From Pocillopora verrucosa (taxonomy: Eukaryota; Cnidaria; Anthozoa; Scleractinia; Pocilloporidae), in NCBI RefSeq assembly GCF_036669915.1, contig NC_089313.1, positions 13,967,940 to 14,031,939 on the forward strand: a stretch of DNA of 64,000 nt, in the 5' to 3' direction. Below the pieces are notes generated by a model. It ran no database searches. It had not been told where the DNA came from and saw nothing but the letters and a program-made list of their open reading frames with translations. Positions 1 to 13,020 of this stretch are shown here, piece by piece. The translations under genes and the position numbers were made by a program. Within the stretch, counting starts at the first letter, position 1. Each line of letters starts with the position of its first letter.

Positions 1-1310
1 CCCACTGCGCGTGGGAAGCTTAAACAGTGGAACAGCTGGGTGAAAGGCAATTGTATATCCCTTCATATCTCGCTTCCAAACTTGACCGGAAGGCTGGACT
101 GAACGGCACGCTGGATAAACCCTCGGCATTTCTTTCTGGACCGTAAGTACACTTTCTATTTGTTTTTTAGTTCATTTACACAATAGCAAATTTCGTTCTC
201 CTTTCTACCGCTGGCGTAAAGGACCGTGTGTTCTTACTTAAGCATGCGCAGCATCCAACCATAGTTGGAGACGGGGTCGGTGCATCCCACCTCAAGCCTC
301 CCACCCCCGCCAGTTGGACGGGGAAAGAGTACGTGAATTTTTCACACATTCGTAAAATGAGGTAACCGGAAGTAGGGAAACAAACGGGATATTGGGAAGC
401 GAGATAACAGCAAGCGCCAAAGGGGTGACACTTCTTTACCCTAAAAAAAGAGAGGGGAGTAAAGATTTCAAAAAAAGAGAGAAAGAGGAGGAAACCCAAG
501 GGAGGAAACGGCCAAAATTGTTTCGTACTCGCGAGGGTGTTTCGCTATGCATCGAATAAAATAATCAACACTGCAATGAGAAAAAAAGGAGTAAAATAAA
601 AGGGACTTTTAAACTAAGCTAAATGAGGAATTTTACTCCTCGAAAAAGTTCCCACCGCGCAACAGTGCACCGTAAGGTTGAGTAGAAAACGCGACAAGAT
701 AGTAACAGGTAATTTAGCTTACATGTGAATTTAGAACAGTCTGGACTTCAAATGGAATTTATGTTACGCGTTGTTAATCTTTTTTTTTTTTTTTCGGAGT
801 TATGAAATACGAGACAAAGGTTACGAGAATCTTCTTGGGTCAGTGAGTCAGTGACAATTATGGTAAGTAGGTGTAAATCAAAATCTGTTTCCTTTTCGTT
901 GTATCTAAACATAGAAAATCATTTCACTCGGAAATAAAAGTTGATGACTCTACTTGAAGTATTTCCTTGCCACACAATACGAAAACGTTTGGGACTCAGA
1001 GCAACATAAGTTTTTACAGAAGATGCTGCATCTCGCGCGATGGGTTAAAATTTCCGTGACATTGTAACGAAACTCGGAGTCCTCTCTGTTGTTAATATCT
1101 TAACTTTCGTCGTTGTGTAACTGCTTCTCGACTTATTAACTAGCTCGATCAAATTTTTTGATTCAACCAAAAAATTTTCGAAGGACGTCGGGCGGTCGTA
1201 GCGATAAACGATCCCACGTCCGCATTTCCGACGACATCATCGTCGCCGCCCCCGAGCGTCGGCGGAGTATCAGTTTCGGCTCGGCAGAGCAATGTCGGCC
1301 CCTCCGTCAA
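1..1310. other. Upstream non-coding stretch
   Basis: No convincing coding region. A consensus splice donor (GTAAGT) at about 150 could mark the end of an exon of a gene lying to the left, but the preceding bases give no recognisable protein. The last 150 bases (about 1180-1310) are markedly richer in CG dinucleotides than the surroundings and lead into the promoter of the first ShK-module gene. Confidence 0.4.
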
Positions 1311-1316
1311 TATAAG
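1311..1316 (+). promoter_or_regulatory. TATA-like box of the first ShK/CCWD gene
   Basis: TATAAG lies 110 bases before the ATG at 1421. A TCAGTTC initiator-like sequence about 25-30 bases downstream (near 1337) would place transcription start there. The inverted paralog has a clear TATA box at a similar distance. Confidence 0.45.
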
Positions 1317-1420
1317 AGCGTCGTCAATTTGTAAAATCAGTTCAATTCGACGAAGACCAAGATCACTGAAACTCGAAAGATTTGAAGCTACAAGCGGTGG
1401 TACAGAAGTGAAGCTCGAAG

Positions 1421-4400
1421 ATGAGTACGCCTTTGGTAAATGTTGTTTTTGCCATTCTCTCGTTTACAATGTCCTCAATGGCGAAAAGTAAGTAGTACAG
1501 TCTGTGTACATGTATGTTAGTTTTCTTTTTCTTTTACATTGCCTTGACTGATCTAAAAAAACTGTTGGTGTTAAAAAAAAGTATGAACCATGCAACCGAT
1601 TTGTTCACTGATAGTCAGGAAAAAAACTTCTTCTGCCTATAACCGGAATGGAAAAGCTCAACTAACTATTTTTCAGTGAAAATATCTGGTGCAGCAGAAA
1701 GTGTTTCGGAAGGAAAAATCCTTAATGCTTTGTCCATCGCTTAAATATCTTTAAAAATAAAGTAGCGAAGAGCACAAAAAATAAATAAATGACTGAGTAA
1801 ATCACTAAAATGAATGAGAAAATTGGATAAATTTTTTTACTGTTTGATGAAAAACTGCCGCATTGTAGTTTGCCGAAGAAGACCGATAACCAGCCAGAGT
1901 CGAAGATGATCTGGTCCTTCAGAGGGGAAAAGCCTGCTTCAGTCTCCTTACACAGATTACTATAGGAAATGCTCAGACCTCGCTTTCTCATTGAACAATG
2001 AATCAATACGGACGATTCATCATAATATCCATTTCTCCCGCAGCATGTCGAGACAGTATTACAACCCCAGTTTGTCAACATTTTGTCCAAACATATCGTG
2101 ATTCCTGCAAATGGCCGGAGATGAAGACTAGCTGCCCGTTAACTTGTAAATTTTGCGGTAAGATATTTATTCATTCCTTTTATCTATATTTCTGTATTTT
2201 ACTCTTCCTAAGGCTGGATGAAATTGAGCCGATTTCTTTTATAGTAATGATAGCTAAAAAAAGCTAACTGCAGGCAGCCAAGGATTCAAACCAAATGCAT
2301 AGATCAGAGGAAGTTTAACACGGGATTTCATAACGCAAAATAAAAGGGCAGTCAGCAGCTCCAGACGTCGATTACTATTAATTTTAATTGTTCATTCCAC
2401 ACTAATTTTGGTTAAAAACGCAACTCTTCGTAAGTGCATGGCTACCAGTAGATCAAATTTAATTGAAATGTTTTTATCGTGCTCTTTCTTCATAGTTCCC
2501 CCGCCAAGATGTGCAACTAAGGCCAGCAGATATGGCTGTTGCTGGGACAAAAAAACGGAAGCGAAATCATATGCTGGCGACGGTTGTCCTGGTAGGCACA
2601 TTTTTGTCATTTTTTTTTTTTCAATTTCGATTATATTACTGCGGAGTAATACACTCGTGTAGTTTTCATTTTAAAACTGCGGCAATTTGCCAGGTGTTCG
2701 CATACAGCAAGAATGACAAACTTTTCTTTCTCGAAGTCAATGTCCATTTTCGAGGTGAGACAGTGAGTAATGCAAGTTACGGCTCACAAACTGTCGGTAA
2801 CGACTTTTGGTTATTTTTCGGAAAACACATGTTTAATCACTGACAGCAATATTCCTCATAAGAAATCATCACATGGCTGCATGAAGTAAATTCGTCTTTT
2901 CAATTCTTCGAACAGAATGTAGGGATCAGTTTCCAAGCTACTGCAGAGAGCGAATTGCAAGGCATCCAAGGAAAAGCGCTTGCAATAAGCATGGAAGTAA
3001 GATGTGCCCCAAAAGTTGCGGTGTTTGCGGTAAGTGAAGGAAAACCTTTTTGGTACGCTGAAGATGAGGTCCTTATATTTGCCACTTTTTGATGATGAAT
3101 AATTAACTGGACCATGAAAAATTCTCGATCCCGATTGGTTATCAGAAATGCAATTTCAGAGCTAATAGAACAGTTGACTCGCCATGCGGCGCCATGCCTA
3201 GTGGGACCGTCTGCGTCATTTACGCGCGCTGTTTTTGTAGGCTATTGGGTTCATCTCCGCGCGGGAAAAAGCCAACTGTTATTTTTTTGTTTATGGATAT
3301 GTTCAACCAGAAGGTATCTGTTTATCAAATTTTGTCACAACTTTGATTAATTGGGAACAGAATTTTGTGTAGTCTAATTCTGTCTAAAATCGTACTCGTA
3401 TTATAACAAAATCGGACTCCCGCTTCGTGGTTGTTTGATTTTCCTTATCACTCGAATGAGTCTCAACTGAATTGAACTCCGTTCTGATATATTCGGAAAA
3501 AGAAAATCATTTTTGTCCATCTAACGGGAATCGTATCCATTAGCACTGTGTTTTTGTTAGCAAATATAATGATCTTACAATATCACCGAGCGAGATACTT
3601 GATAGCCGGTAAACCCAAGATGAGCCAGGGAATTTCTCTGGCTTTCTTGCGTGGTTATCAGCTGCTTTTTTTTACGTCAATCTTTGTGATCATGCAATCT
3701 ATTTAACATAGAAAAATCGTATTGATGATTTGGATTTTGTACCTCTTCAATAGAACACAAGGCCGCTGCGGCTCAAGCGCCGCCTGAATGTCTTTATTCC
3801 CACTATGGGTGTTGCTGGGATCTTACCTCTGCTCAGGGACCTGTTGGCGAAGGATGCGTAGGTGAGCAAGAATTTTGAACCTTGAAGACATGCCACCGCT
3901 TTCATTCGCCCAGAGAAAGAGGGATTACAGGGTTAACCTAAATTCTCCACAACTATGCAAGGCTGATATATATATATACATATATATATTTATATATACA
4001 GAAAATATGTATATAGAAAAGTTCTGTCTGACAAGCGAAAAAGTTCTGTCTGACGCGCGCTTAGGCGCGAAACTCAGAGTCACAGAGAATCGATACGTCC
4101 TCTTTAATTCTTTAACTTATGTATACTTAGCTCTGCTACCACAGCATTGAGCACTTTATGCCAACGTAGACTCTACCCCCACATTCATATATATACTTAT
4201 GTATATGTATATTCTTTAACTTTGAACAATTCTTAACAAAACTATTTTCTCGGTTTCGGATCAAAATGCTCATAAAGAGCCTACTCAGTTACTGTGTTCC
4301 CAAACCTTTTGTTGTTAAAAAAAATAAGAAGGAGAAAAAAGAAAATAGAAATGTTGGCCACAGTCCATTAACATGTTGACCAGCTCCCAGTTGGCTTGTT

Positions 4401-5484
4401 AGCTCAATTGGTAGAGCGCTACACCGGTATCGCAGAGGTCATGGGTTCAAATCCCGTACGGGCCTGAAATTTTTTTCAGGTCCTACTTACAACTACTAGT
4501 TTCAGTAGTGTTCTTAGCTGCGAGGATCTTCTAATTTCATCTTTCCACCGCAGTGCAAATATGTGAATTTTCATATATCTAAATCTTCATTCACTCGGAT
4601 GTTTATTTGTACCCAATTCATTGACCAGCTCCCAGTTGGCTTGTTAGCTCAATTGGTAGAGCGCTACACCGGTATCGCAGAGGTCATGGGTTCAAATCCC
4701 GTACGGGCCTGAAATTTTTTTCAGGTCCTACTTACAACTACTAGTTTCAGTAGTGTTCTTAGCTGCGAGGATCTTCTAATTTCATCTTTCCACCGCAGTG
4801 CAAATATGTGAATTTTCATATATCTAAATCTTCATGTTATGTATATTCTACTATGCAGCTTGCACAGACCGCCATGGTTTTAAAAGGCTTTGTAAATTAT
4901 GGAGTCATTACTGCAAGGATGAAGCTTTTAAGTATGTCCAGAAAAATGTCATCGATGAGTACAGAGAAACATGTCCCATGACGTGTGGAAAATGCAGGAT
5001 AGGACAAAAGATGTTGGATCTCTCTGTTTACAGTGAGTGTAAGCTTCTTGCAAAGTTTTGATTTAATAGGTCTGAAGGGAAGCTTGTCATATGTTTTAGC
5101 TTCTAATTTTAAGGCTGCAACGGGAAAATTACAAATACTTGATTTATGTATAAGTGTACACTCATCGTTTCAGTCGCATCCCTGGGCCTTCTCTTCTCGA
5201 AATGCTGCGTAAGTAGTGTCCTGCGCTCGTTGCCATGTGGCCAGCTGATCATCACATACTGCGCACTCTGAGATTTGTGCCAGATACAATTGCCCCTTAT
5301 TTTCTCTTCGAACGCACAACCACTTTAGGTTTAAATCGGATCGTTACAGATCCAAAGCTATTTCCAAATTTAACACTTCATGCTCATGACTTGTTTGTTA
5401 TGAATATTTTGAGGGTGGTTCTGTACAAACTATTCCAAAAAAAAGCTTTGTCCTTATTTAATTTTTTTAACAGAAAGAAACTGA
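1421..5484 (+). CDS. Secreted ShK/CCWD modular cysteine-rich protein, copy A (7 exons)
   Basis: Predicted exons: 1421-1487, 2044-2157, 2496-2591, 2916-3029, 3754-3861, 4859-5032, 5474-5484; every junction is GT-AG and phase 1, giving about 227 residues. Residues 1-22 are a hydrophobic signal peptide. Exon 2 (23-60), exon 4 (93-130) and exon 6 (167-224) each encode a six-Cys ShK-like module. Exons 3 (61-92) and 5 (131-166) each encode a four-Cys module with the motif YGCCWD and a distal G-x-G-C. ShK modules occur in cnidarian venom peptides but also in many non-toxic secreted proteins, so toxicity is not implied. The final 11-nt exon is chosen because both paralogs have one of the same length and phase. 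An alternative last exon at 5174-5271 is open and would give 256 residues. Tail-to-tail with copy B. Confidence 0.72.
4376..4590 (+). repeat. tRNA-headed SINE-like unit, copy 1
   Basis: A 215-bp unit that recurs, identical by eye, at 4621-4835 with a 30-bp spacer. It starts with a tRNA-like head, followed by a GGGCCTGAAATTTTTTTCAGG hairpin-like joint and an AT-rich tail. It lies in intron 5 of the first ShK/CCWD gene. The tail style (ATATGTGAATTTTCATAT) suggests an interspersed anthozoan SINE, which is inference. Confidence 0.7.
4393..4465 (+). tRNA. tRNA-Thr(GGT)-like sequence, probable pseudo-tRNA (SINE head)
   Basis: Exactly 73 nt with a fully paired acceptor stem when G-U pairs are allowed (GGCTTGT with ACGGGCC), a paired D stem (GCTC/GAGC), A box TAGCTCAATTGGTAGAGC and B box GGTTCAAATCC. 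The anticodon would be GGT (Thr). The anticodon stem has two mismatches and position 33 is C instead of the conserved U. No CCA or poly-T terminator follows directly. It is best read as a tRNA-derived SINE head rather than a working tRNA. Confidence 0.5.
4621..4835 (+). repeat. tRNA-headed SINE-like unit, copy 2
   Basis: Second copy of the 215-bp unit at 4376-4590. It ends only 23 bases before exon 6 of the host gene at 4859, so the probable branch-point region of that exon falls in or next to the repeat. Confidence 0.7.
4638..4710 (+). tRNA. Second tRNA-Thr(GGT)-like pseudo-tRNA
   Basis: Identical to the sequence at 4393-4465, offset by 245 bases, with the same anticodon-stem mismatches and C33. 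Probably not functional. Confidence 0.5.
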
Positions 5485-6682
5485 TATTATATGATGAGTC
5501 TACGAAGTCGTTGACGACGGGCGAAAAGGGCGGATTGGAGGCAGTAAGAGGAGATGAAAAGTCATTTCAATAAGATATTTTATTTATCAGCATATCATTG
5601 GAATGATAGTGCTATCAAGGACTGTACATTTTGATATCGTTATATTTATTATATTTGTTATTATTGTTATTATTTATGAATGATGTTATTCTCTTCATTA
5701 TTTGTTTACCGCATTGGTATTTAATGTATTTATGAACAGTGTTTACATAAAAATTAAAATGGTCAAGCAATTTACTTTGCCTAACTTGAGTATGATAGTC
5801 TTGAACGATGAAGTTTTTCCGTGTTCGGAATAATTAGCTATTATAATATAAGTTCTTTTGGACTGCATGCCAGACTTAAATGAAATGTGCACCATAGAAA
5901 TCTTATCGATCAATCAGGAAAACCCCCGCGTATCAGGGAACCAATGAAAACGCAAATCAAATGTAACCGCGAGGAAGCGTGATAGACTAAATGGCAAATG
6001 GATTAATTTTTCATTCAATGAACGACAAGGTGGTGCTAGTTTTCGAGGCCAAAACTTTGAAGAATAGAGCAAGGTTCGAACGCTTCTAGAAACCACCTTT
6101 GTTTTCCGAAAGTTTTGATTTTTTTATTTGGTCTGTTTGATTTTGATGAGGGAGAAGAAAAATTTAAGTGATAAATCCCTTGTGAGACTACTTGCTTACT
6201 CGTAATAATTGACGTTTAATCATACGTTTACTGTTGGTGTTTTTAATCGGCGTGAGACGGTAAACCTCCGTTCGTTCCAAATATCATTTTCTTTCAGGGG
6301 TATGTAGCCAGATCTGTGATCAGGAGGCCTCCAATTTTTTTGCTTTTGTTCGGAGGGGATTAGGATCTAAGACTGATACCTCAAAAATACAACGATACAG
6401 TCGGAGCGACGTACTTTATTTTTCATTAAGAGACGTTTTATAAATAACTGATAAATAATATTGTTTTTCTCTTATACTATACACGTTCTTTCTGCTTGCA
6501 ATGCAAAATTCGATGCTTCAAATATTTACTGCATGTTTAGTGGTTTTCATTTCAAATTGAGACAAGAAATTATTTGACGTTGGTAGCCCCTTTTCCTGAG
6601 GATTTTTCGTCTTTTCTTGCCTGTGGCACACGTAGAGGACATATTTTGTTAACGTATTGAAGAATTCGAAGTTTCACGTGTG
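5485..6682. other. Intergenic, between convergent ShK/CCWD genes
   Basis: AT-rich 3'-flanking sequence shared by two tail-to-tail genes. An ATTAAA near 5752 could be a poly(A) signal for the plus-strand gene; AATAAA on the minus strand at 6415-6420 would serve the minus-strand gene. No other gene seen. Confidence 0.5.
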
Positions 6683-9671
6683 TCAAAGTCTCCCTGCAAA
6701 CAAAAAGAGTCTATTAGCAATCGACTTAAGTTTCCTATAAGGCTTTATGCAGGACGTTGAAATGATATCCGCGAACTTCTTGATACTGTGGCCCTAATAC
6801 CATTGTCTTAGTCGCATGGTTGTTTTTATGCTGTGATTTTTGTAATATTTAAGGTGGCTCTGAACCTACGATTCAGACTGTTCGAAAATTTCTTGAATCA
6901 TGATATCTCAAAAGAGCAAGCATTTTTCTGGTAAAAAGGGTTTGATGGAACTCGCCTTTTTTGAAGACCTGAACGTAAAAGTGTTTTAAGGGGGCTTTAG
7001 TGCTACCATAGTAACTCAATGCATCGAGAAAATGACCTACAATCGGTAAGTGATAATTGCGAATGTGTTTTGGTCAATTATTGATTGAGCAACAAATGAA
7101 AAAAATTTGCACTATTTTATCCATCAAACAACAGTTGCTAAACCATCTAATTTGGTTTGAGAAAATTACCAGTAATATTGGAATTTAGTATGACATTCTG
7201 TCGTTTTAATGTCCAATTTATCAAGTGAAAATACTTGATGGAGAAAAATAGATTAAAAATAATTTCGTGTGAGATATGGTCTACTTACGTAAGGAAGAAA
7301 TGTCCAGCTTTTTCTGTCCTATTTTGCATTTTCCGCACGTGACGGGACAGCTGTTTCTGTATCTGTGAACCACACTTTCCTTAACAAACTTGTAGGCATT
7401 TGGCTGGCAGTACCCGTTCCACAAACGACAAATTCTGGTATAAAGGTTCCTACAGACTGCAGCAGAAGAAATGCAAAGCAATGTTGTTACATGTGTCATG
7501 TGCAGAGGTACTATTGCTGATGTAGGCCTACTATGTGAAAATAACGTTAAATCGTTAAATAGCGTGTAAGGCCTGATGCCCGGTACGGGTCCTACAAAGG
7601 CTTAACTGAGGTGCGTAATCCATACTCACCTCTACATCCCTCTCCTCCAGGTCCCAGGGCAGCGGTAAGATCCCAGCAACAACCATAGGGGGAATCCAAA
7701 CATTCAGGCAGCCTTTGAGCAGCAGCCTTGATCTCTAAAATGTGATTAAGAAGTGTGACATGTTAGAAGTGGACAGAGGTGGCGTTAGTAATGATTATAA
7801 TAACGATAACTATTAGGTAATAATAACGAAAATGTAATAACCGAAACAATAACGATGACGACAACGATAGGGATATTAATATCGATGATGATAATAACGA
7901 TATTGATAACTATAATAATAATGCTAATGATATAAACTATAATGGTCAAATGTTTCTGATATATCCTATTTGGATTTAGTTACATATAAGAGCAAATTCC
8001 CTTTTCCCAAAGTAAAATAAGGTTCTTGACTTACTACACACTCCACAACTTTTAGGACACATGTCGTTTCCTCGTACATTGCAGGCTTTTTCTTTGGAGA
8101 ATCGTTGCACACGCTGTCTACAATAGCTCGGGTATCTGTCTTTGCATTCTAATAGCAAAAACATTTTGTTACACCACTGTTTTCTTAGTGTAACTAACGT
8201 AACATAAGTTACACCTACTATTATTACACCCACTATTTGGTTATATTCATAGGACTTTTAAACACCACAGAATTTTTAAACCCCACGCTGAAAGTGACTC
8301 TCTCTTTACGTTAACCAGGAGACGTTGGTTGAGTACACGAAATTGAGGCTTACTGATGAACTTTGCGGGTAAAATATTGTGAAACTTAAACTTCTGCTCT
8401 GTTATCAGCCGCTGTTCGGGAAATTGGCCCACGCTCCTCTCGGAGGTTGAGCGGGGGCGAACGGATCGATGAAGAGGGCAGGGCGGAAATCGAGTCAACA
8501 ACAAACTCGTTTTCTAGTGGGAACGTATCAAAGTTCCAGTGGGAACTTTGTATAAAAAGAAAATAAAAGACACACAGAACAAGCTAACCACGAGAGAATA
8601 GTTTGTTTTCTTGTTTTGATATAGTTCACGCAAGAATTTCACGAGAAAAAAATCGACTCTCTGTACTCGACCCAGAATGTAGGCCAACTGATAGAGAGGC
8701 AAACAACCAAACAACAAAAATTAAAAAAGGAGATTAATCTTCTTACCGGGACATCCCTCGCCCGCGTAGGACTTCGCTTCTGTCTTTTTGTCCCAGCAGC
8801 AGCCGTATCTGCTTCGTGATGTTGCACATTTTGGTCTGGGTACTGTACAGAGAGAAACAGAAATTTTCCTGATGATTAATGTGAGCTAAATACAAAAAAT
8901 GGGTGATTCGGGCGATGCAAATATTTGATAAAATTTCACCTGTTCCCTCTCATCATTTTCAAATTCATGTCAGGCTTTTTTCATTGTCGAGATTTCCTCT
9001 ATTTGCGAGACCTGTCCACTTTCATTGAAGTAGGAAAGAAGTCTGAGATTCTCAGACTAAGAGCACCCAATGATGTTCTGCTTATGATCAAAACGCATGC
9101 AGTCAGCTCTGTGTGCAAGAACTTTTTCTTAGCTCTGTATATAATTTTCAGTATCTTACCACAAATTTTGCAAGTCAAAGCGCAGTTGGTCCTCATGTGT
9201 TTCCACTTGCAGACATCAATGTTTTTCTTGCCATATATTTTGATAAAGTACTGGCAAGTTTTTGCTTCCATGTGGTCCTCACATTCTGTGAGAGAAATAA
9301 ATCATTAGTCATTAACACCATCGAATACTTAGCCCTTGAACTACATAAGAGTGGACACAGACAGCTCGTGAAACATGATTGTAATAAATATGATAATGAT
9401 TGAAAAGCCGACATAAGTATTAGACCTCGTACGAACTAAAAGGTTCGCTGGCAGAAAACGAAAACTAATGAGCAATTTTTCAGGAAATGATAAAAACAAA
9501 AAAATCAACTATTGTTTCGCTTAGTTTAGAAACTTGTTGGAAGAGTGGATAAACAATCGATAGAGAAGTTACAAAGAAAGATAAAAAAGGGTTATACTTA
9601 CTCTGCGCCGTTGCAAAGATGGCAAATGCGACGATGACAAGCAAAATGCTTATTGTGGTCTGTGTTTTCAT
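6683..9671 (-). CDS. Secreted ShK/CCWD modular cysteine-rich protein, copy B (7 exons)
   Basis: Predicted exons from 5' to 3' on the minus strand: 9671-9602, 9285-9160, 8842-8747, 8148-8035, 7734-7630, 7456-7289, 6693-6683; all phase 1, about 229 residues. Residues 1-23 form a clear signal peptide ending in Ala-rich sequence. ShK-like modules lie at 24-65, 98-135 and 171-226; YGCCWD modules at 66-97 and 136-170. Module order and exon lengths 96 and 114 match the copies on either side; exons of 126 and 105 match copy C. The last exon carries two residues and a stop after a strong polypyrimidine tract. A TATA box is at 9761-9768. Function is unknown; secretion and disulfide-rich folding are the safe statements. 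Divergent (head-to-head) with copy C, about 6.5 kb apart. Confidence 0.77.
7770..7945. repeat. Imperfect ATAACGAT-type simple repeat
   Basis: A run of degenerate ATAACGATAA/GATGAT trinucleotide-like units inside intron 4 of the minus-strand ShK/CCWD gene. No coding content. Confidence 0.5.
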
Positions 9672-9760
9672 CGTGTAAAATAAAGTGAGGCGCTGGAAAT
9701 CTCTTCTCGAATGAATCGATCGATCCTCTTAATGCTGACTTTCAAAAGCTTTCGATTCTC

Positions 9761-9768
9761 TTTTTATA
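9761..9768 (-). promoter_or_regulatory. TATA box of ShK/CCWD copy B
   Basis: TATAAAAA on the minus strand, 90 bases upstream of the ATG at 9671. Good consensus and position for a core promoter. Confidence 0.6.
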
Positions 9769-12700
9769 GACAAAGAGGTGAAAAGTTCATCCTGCGGGGA
9801 AATACTTCAAATTCTATTTTGAGTGCGGAATTTTAAGGGTGCGGTGGCTGCGTTACTCAGCCGAAAAATTACTCTCAGATGACCTGCTGTGAATGCGGTA
9901 TGAAATGTGGGCGAACAACCGGTCATTGGTTTCGTTCAATCTCCAAAGCAGACCAAAAAATAATACTTAATCGTTGAAAATAATTTCTTTCAAAAGATTT
10001 TATCGAACAAAGAATTAGTAAAAAAGATCAAATTTATTGGAAATCTCAAACAAGATTATTTTTGATCCCCCGTGAAAGCGGTTTAACTGTGCAATGATTC
10101 TTTAACCCGACGCATTTTTCACTCTTCCGTTACCATAGCACGAATGGGTTTGACCACATTGTTTAACTACTTCAAAACTTAAACAAACAGTTTCCGAACT
10201 TTGCAATAGAAATAATAGAATAATTAGTTTCCCACCTGACATAGTTCAGTTCTGCGATTTCACTGTTATTGTAATATGATTAGTTCTGGTTAGAAATAGG
10301 TCAGTTAGAGCAAAAGACGATCTCATTCCACGCGCAACTAATTCATACGGTAGAAGAAAAACAAGCTTGGGGTGTTTCTTAGCGATCTATGATTAGAATG
10401 AAAATTTCGTCTTAGAAGTATCTCGCAGGATAACAATTATTCACGTTAATCGTTTTACGAGTTCCTGAAATCACATAACACGAAAGCCGAAGAGATGACC
10501 TTTCCTTTCTGAGGCTGATAAGTAACGTTATTAACCTAAACCACGTATGTAATGTTCAATAATGGCTCTGGCATGTGGATACCGTCTTCCCAGACAGAAA
10601 AACATGCGGTTACTATGCCATACATTGTTTTTTCTAAAAGAGTCATGATCGTCGAAATACTTCCACGGTGTAGATGACAAAGTCTTCCACAGTGCCACAG
10701 TAATAATTCAATAGAAATCATCAATTTATTAATAATAACAATGCTGGAAAAAGAGATTGAAAAAAAGATCATCAAACATCTACCAAAGTAAGAAATTAAA
10801 AGATGTAGATGTCCGCTTAGTTCTAGATACATCTACATTTTAATTAAGTTATGAAAGAATTGACTGAACTCGAATGCCTACGCATTCAACTCTTCACGAC
10901 ATTTCCAGCTGTGCTCAGGAAATGAAATATTTCATTATAAATTCTTACCCACTCACTCGTATTTTGAGCTACAAAGTGCATGGATTCGGCATAATTACGC
11001 TTTCATCAAGATTCAGTACTTTTTGAATTGTGTCCTGTTTATTTAAAAAATATCATTCTTACAAAACCCAAAAAGTAAATTCTGTTTGAAGGGAAGGACT
11101 CAATTGAAATACCAGATGGTATTCTTTTTGTCATTTATTAAAACACTCATTGACAGATCTAGAGTTTATGTCGAAATCTAGGTTCCCTATTATGTAAGTG
11201 CTCTGTAAGATAGAAATTTTGTGGTCTCTTTTCCCACTGGTGAACTGACTTACGCAGAAGGCTTTTGGCCTCAGTAATTTTGCATCCATTGTGTATAGAT
11301 TAAAGGCTTGCCAATTGTGCACTTGTCTTCTGTAAAGAGAAAGTGATGATTCTTGACATAAAAACCGCGCCAATCCTAGAATATGCCAGAGCATGTGCTG
11401 ACTAAAATAGCACTGACCGGATTGACATGTCTAGACCAGGTTTTGCAACAATTGCTATTTTAAATTTATTATGGCGAAGATTGTTCTGGATGAAACAGCT
11501 CAAGCGGAAAAACTAGCAATTACTGGCACTCCAGGTATTCCTGAAAAATGCCGACCACACCAATTTCGCAACACAGGGACACGCCTTCGGGAAATTTTTA
11601 GCTTATTTACTGCATCAAAGCAAAATTAGCCGATAAAAGAGTTCCGATTTCTTATCAAAAAGGAATCTTTCCTATGAGGCATAGCCAGCGATATTTTGTT
11701 GGTAATCCTTCAAAGAACCTCGAACTGGGATGAATGATTATAGATATTTTATGACGGGGCAACCTTGCGTGAAGAACCACTGGCTTAGAGTAAAGGAATA
11801 TGAAAACAAAACATATCAGTTAAATAAGGGAAGAAAACAAAAACGCTATAACAACAGTAACATTAACAAAAACAAACAACAACGAAAGTTGTTTTCGAGG
11901 TGCGAATAGCAGGAAATTCGATGACTCATTTAGACAATTAATTGTTGATAATTCCGCATAGGCGGTCTATTCTGAGAACAACAAGCCACAAAAACCTAGT
12001 TTATCTAATTAAGATCTGCATAGAGGAAATACTTCTAGATTGCAAACATTAGTGGGAAGAAACGAGAATCTTCGAAAAAATTTATTCCGTTTGTGGTCGT
12101 GAGGATAAGGCAAAAACGATTAACATGTCTGTGCATTGTAAACGTTATCCCTTCAATTTTTCTTTTTTTTTTAACCACTGAATCAACCCCACAGTTTGTT
12201 ATGATGCTAGTTGCCGCAGAATTCGAACACTCCCTTGCACAGATCCGCCTCAGCTCAATTATCCAGGTTACAAAACCACGAACATAGTTGAATCAAACAG
12301 TTCTAGACATTTGGAACTTCTAAAAAGCTACTATTGTCAATAGAAGTCTGGTACTTCACAAGCCTACAACCCTATTTTATTAGATCAGAGACGGAGAGTA
12401 TTTTACAACTGAAAACAACTACTTTGCTATCAAAACTCATGTTTGGTTACTGTTTTCTTCATAGAATAGTAGGGATTAAACATGGTCAATACTTGTATCT
12501 TTGCTAACCAGGGAATTTTTCCGTGTCACATGTGATTGCTTTTCGACTCAAAATCTCTGAAAAGCCTTAGGATTGTTAACAGTTGTAACTAACAGCAACG
12601 AGGACAAAATGAAACTTTCATTCAGTTGTCTTTGAATTTGAAAGCAGAAATGCTAGTTTCTGAGCTTTTTCGAGGGCTCATAACATTTCTTTGTTTTCAA

Positions 12701-13020
12701 ATGTTTCGGCTTACAGTTTGGAACATTCCGTTTGGTGGAGGAAGGTTCCTTCCAGTTTCAGTTCACAGGAGACTAAACAAAAGATTGCTGAATTGATATG
12801 TTGAAACATGTACAGACTAGTTTTTTTTTTCTTGATCAGCCATTGGCGAACTAGAAACAGCCACGGTTCAAGCTTCAAAACAATGCGTTTCTTTATCAAG
12901 TTTTTGTTTTGTCGTTCAAAATTGTTTGTTTAATGTTGTTTTGTCAAACACTGACAGATGTGGTTCCGTTTTCGTCTATTTCGTTCGCCTCAGTCCAGTG
13001 CATCTTCCCGAATGGATAAA
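9769..13020. other. Intergenic AT-rich stretch
   Basis: Several short open frames, such as minus-strand ones at 10536-10832 and 11131-11394, have no recognisable family, no splice support and no Cys pattern. Nothing else identified. Confidence 0.5.

Noticed and set aside
4393..4710. Two functional tRNA-Thr genes
   Set aside because: Two anticodon-stem mismatches, C at position 33, no adjacent terminator, and identical flanks extending through a 215-bp SINE-like unit.
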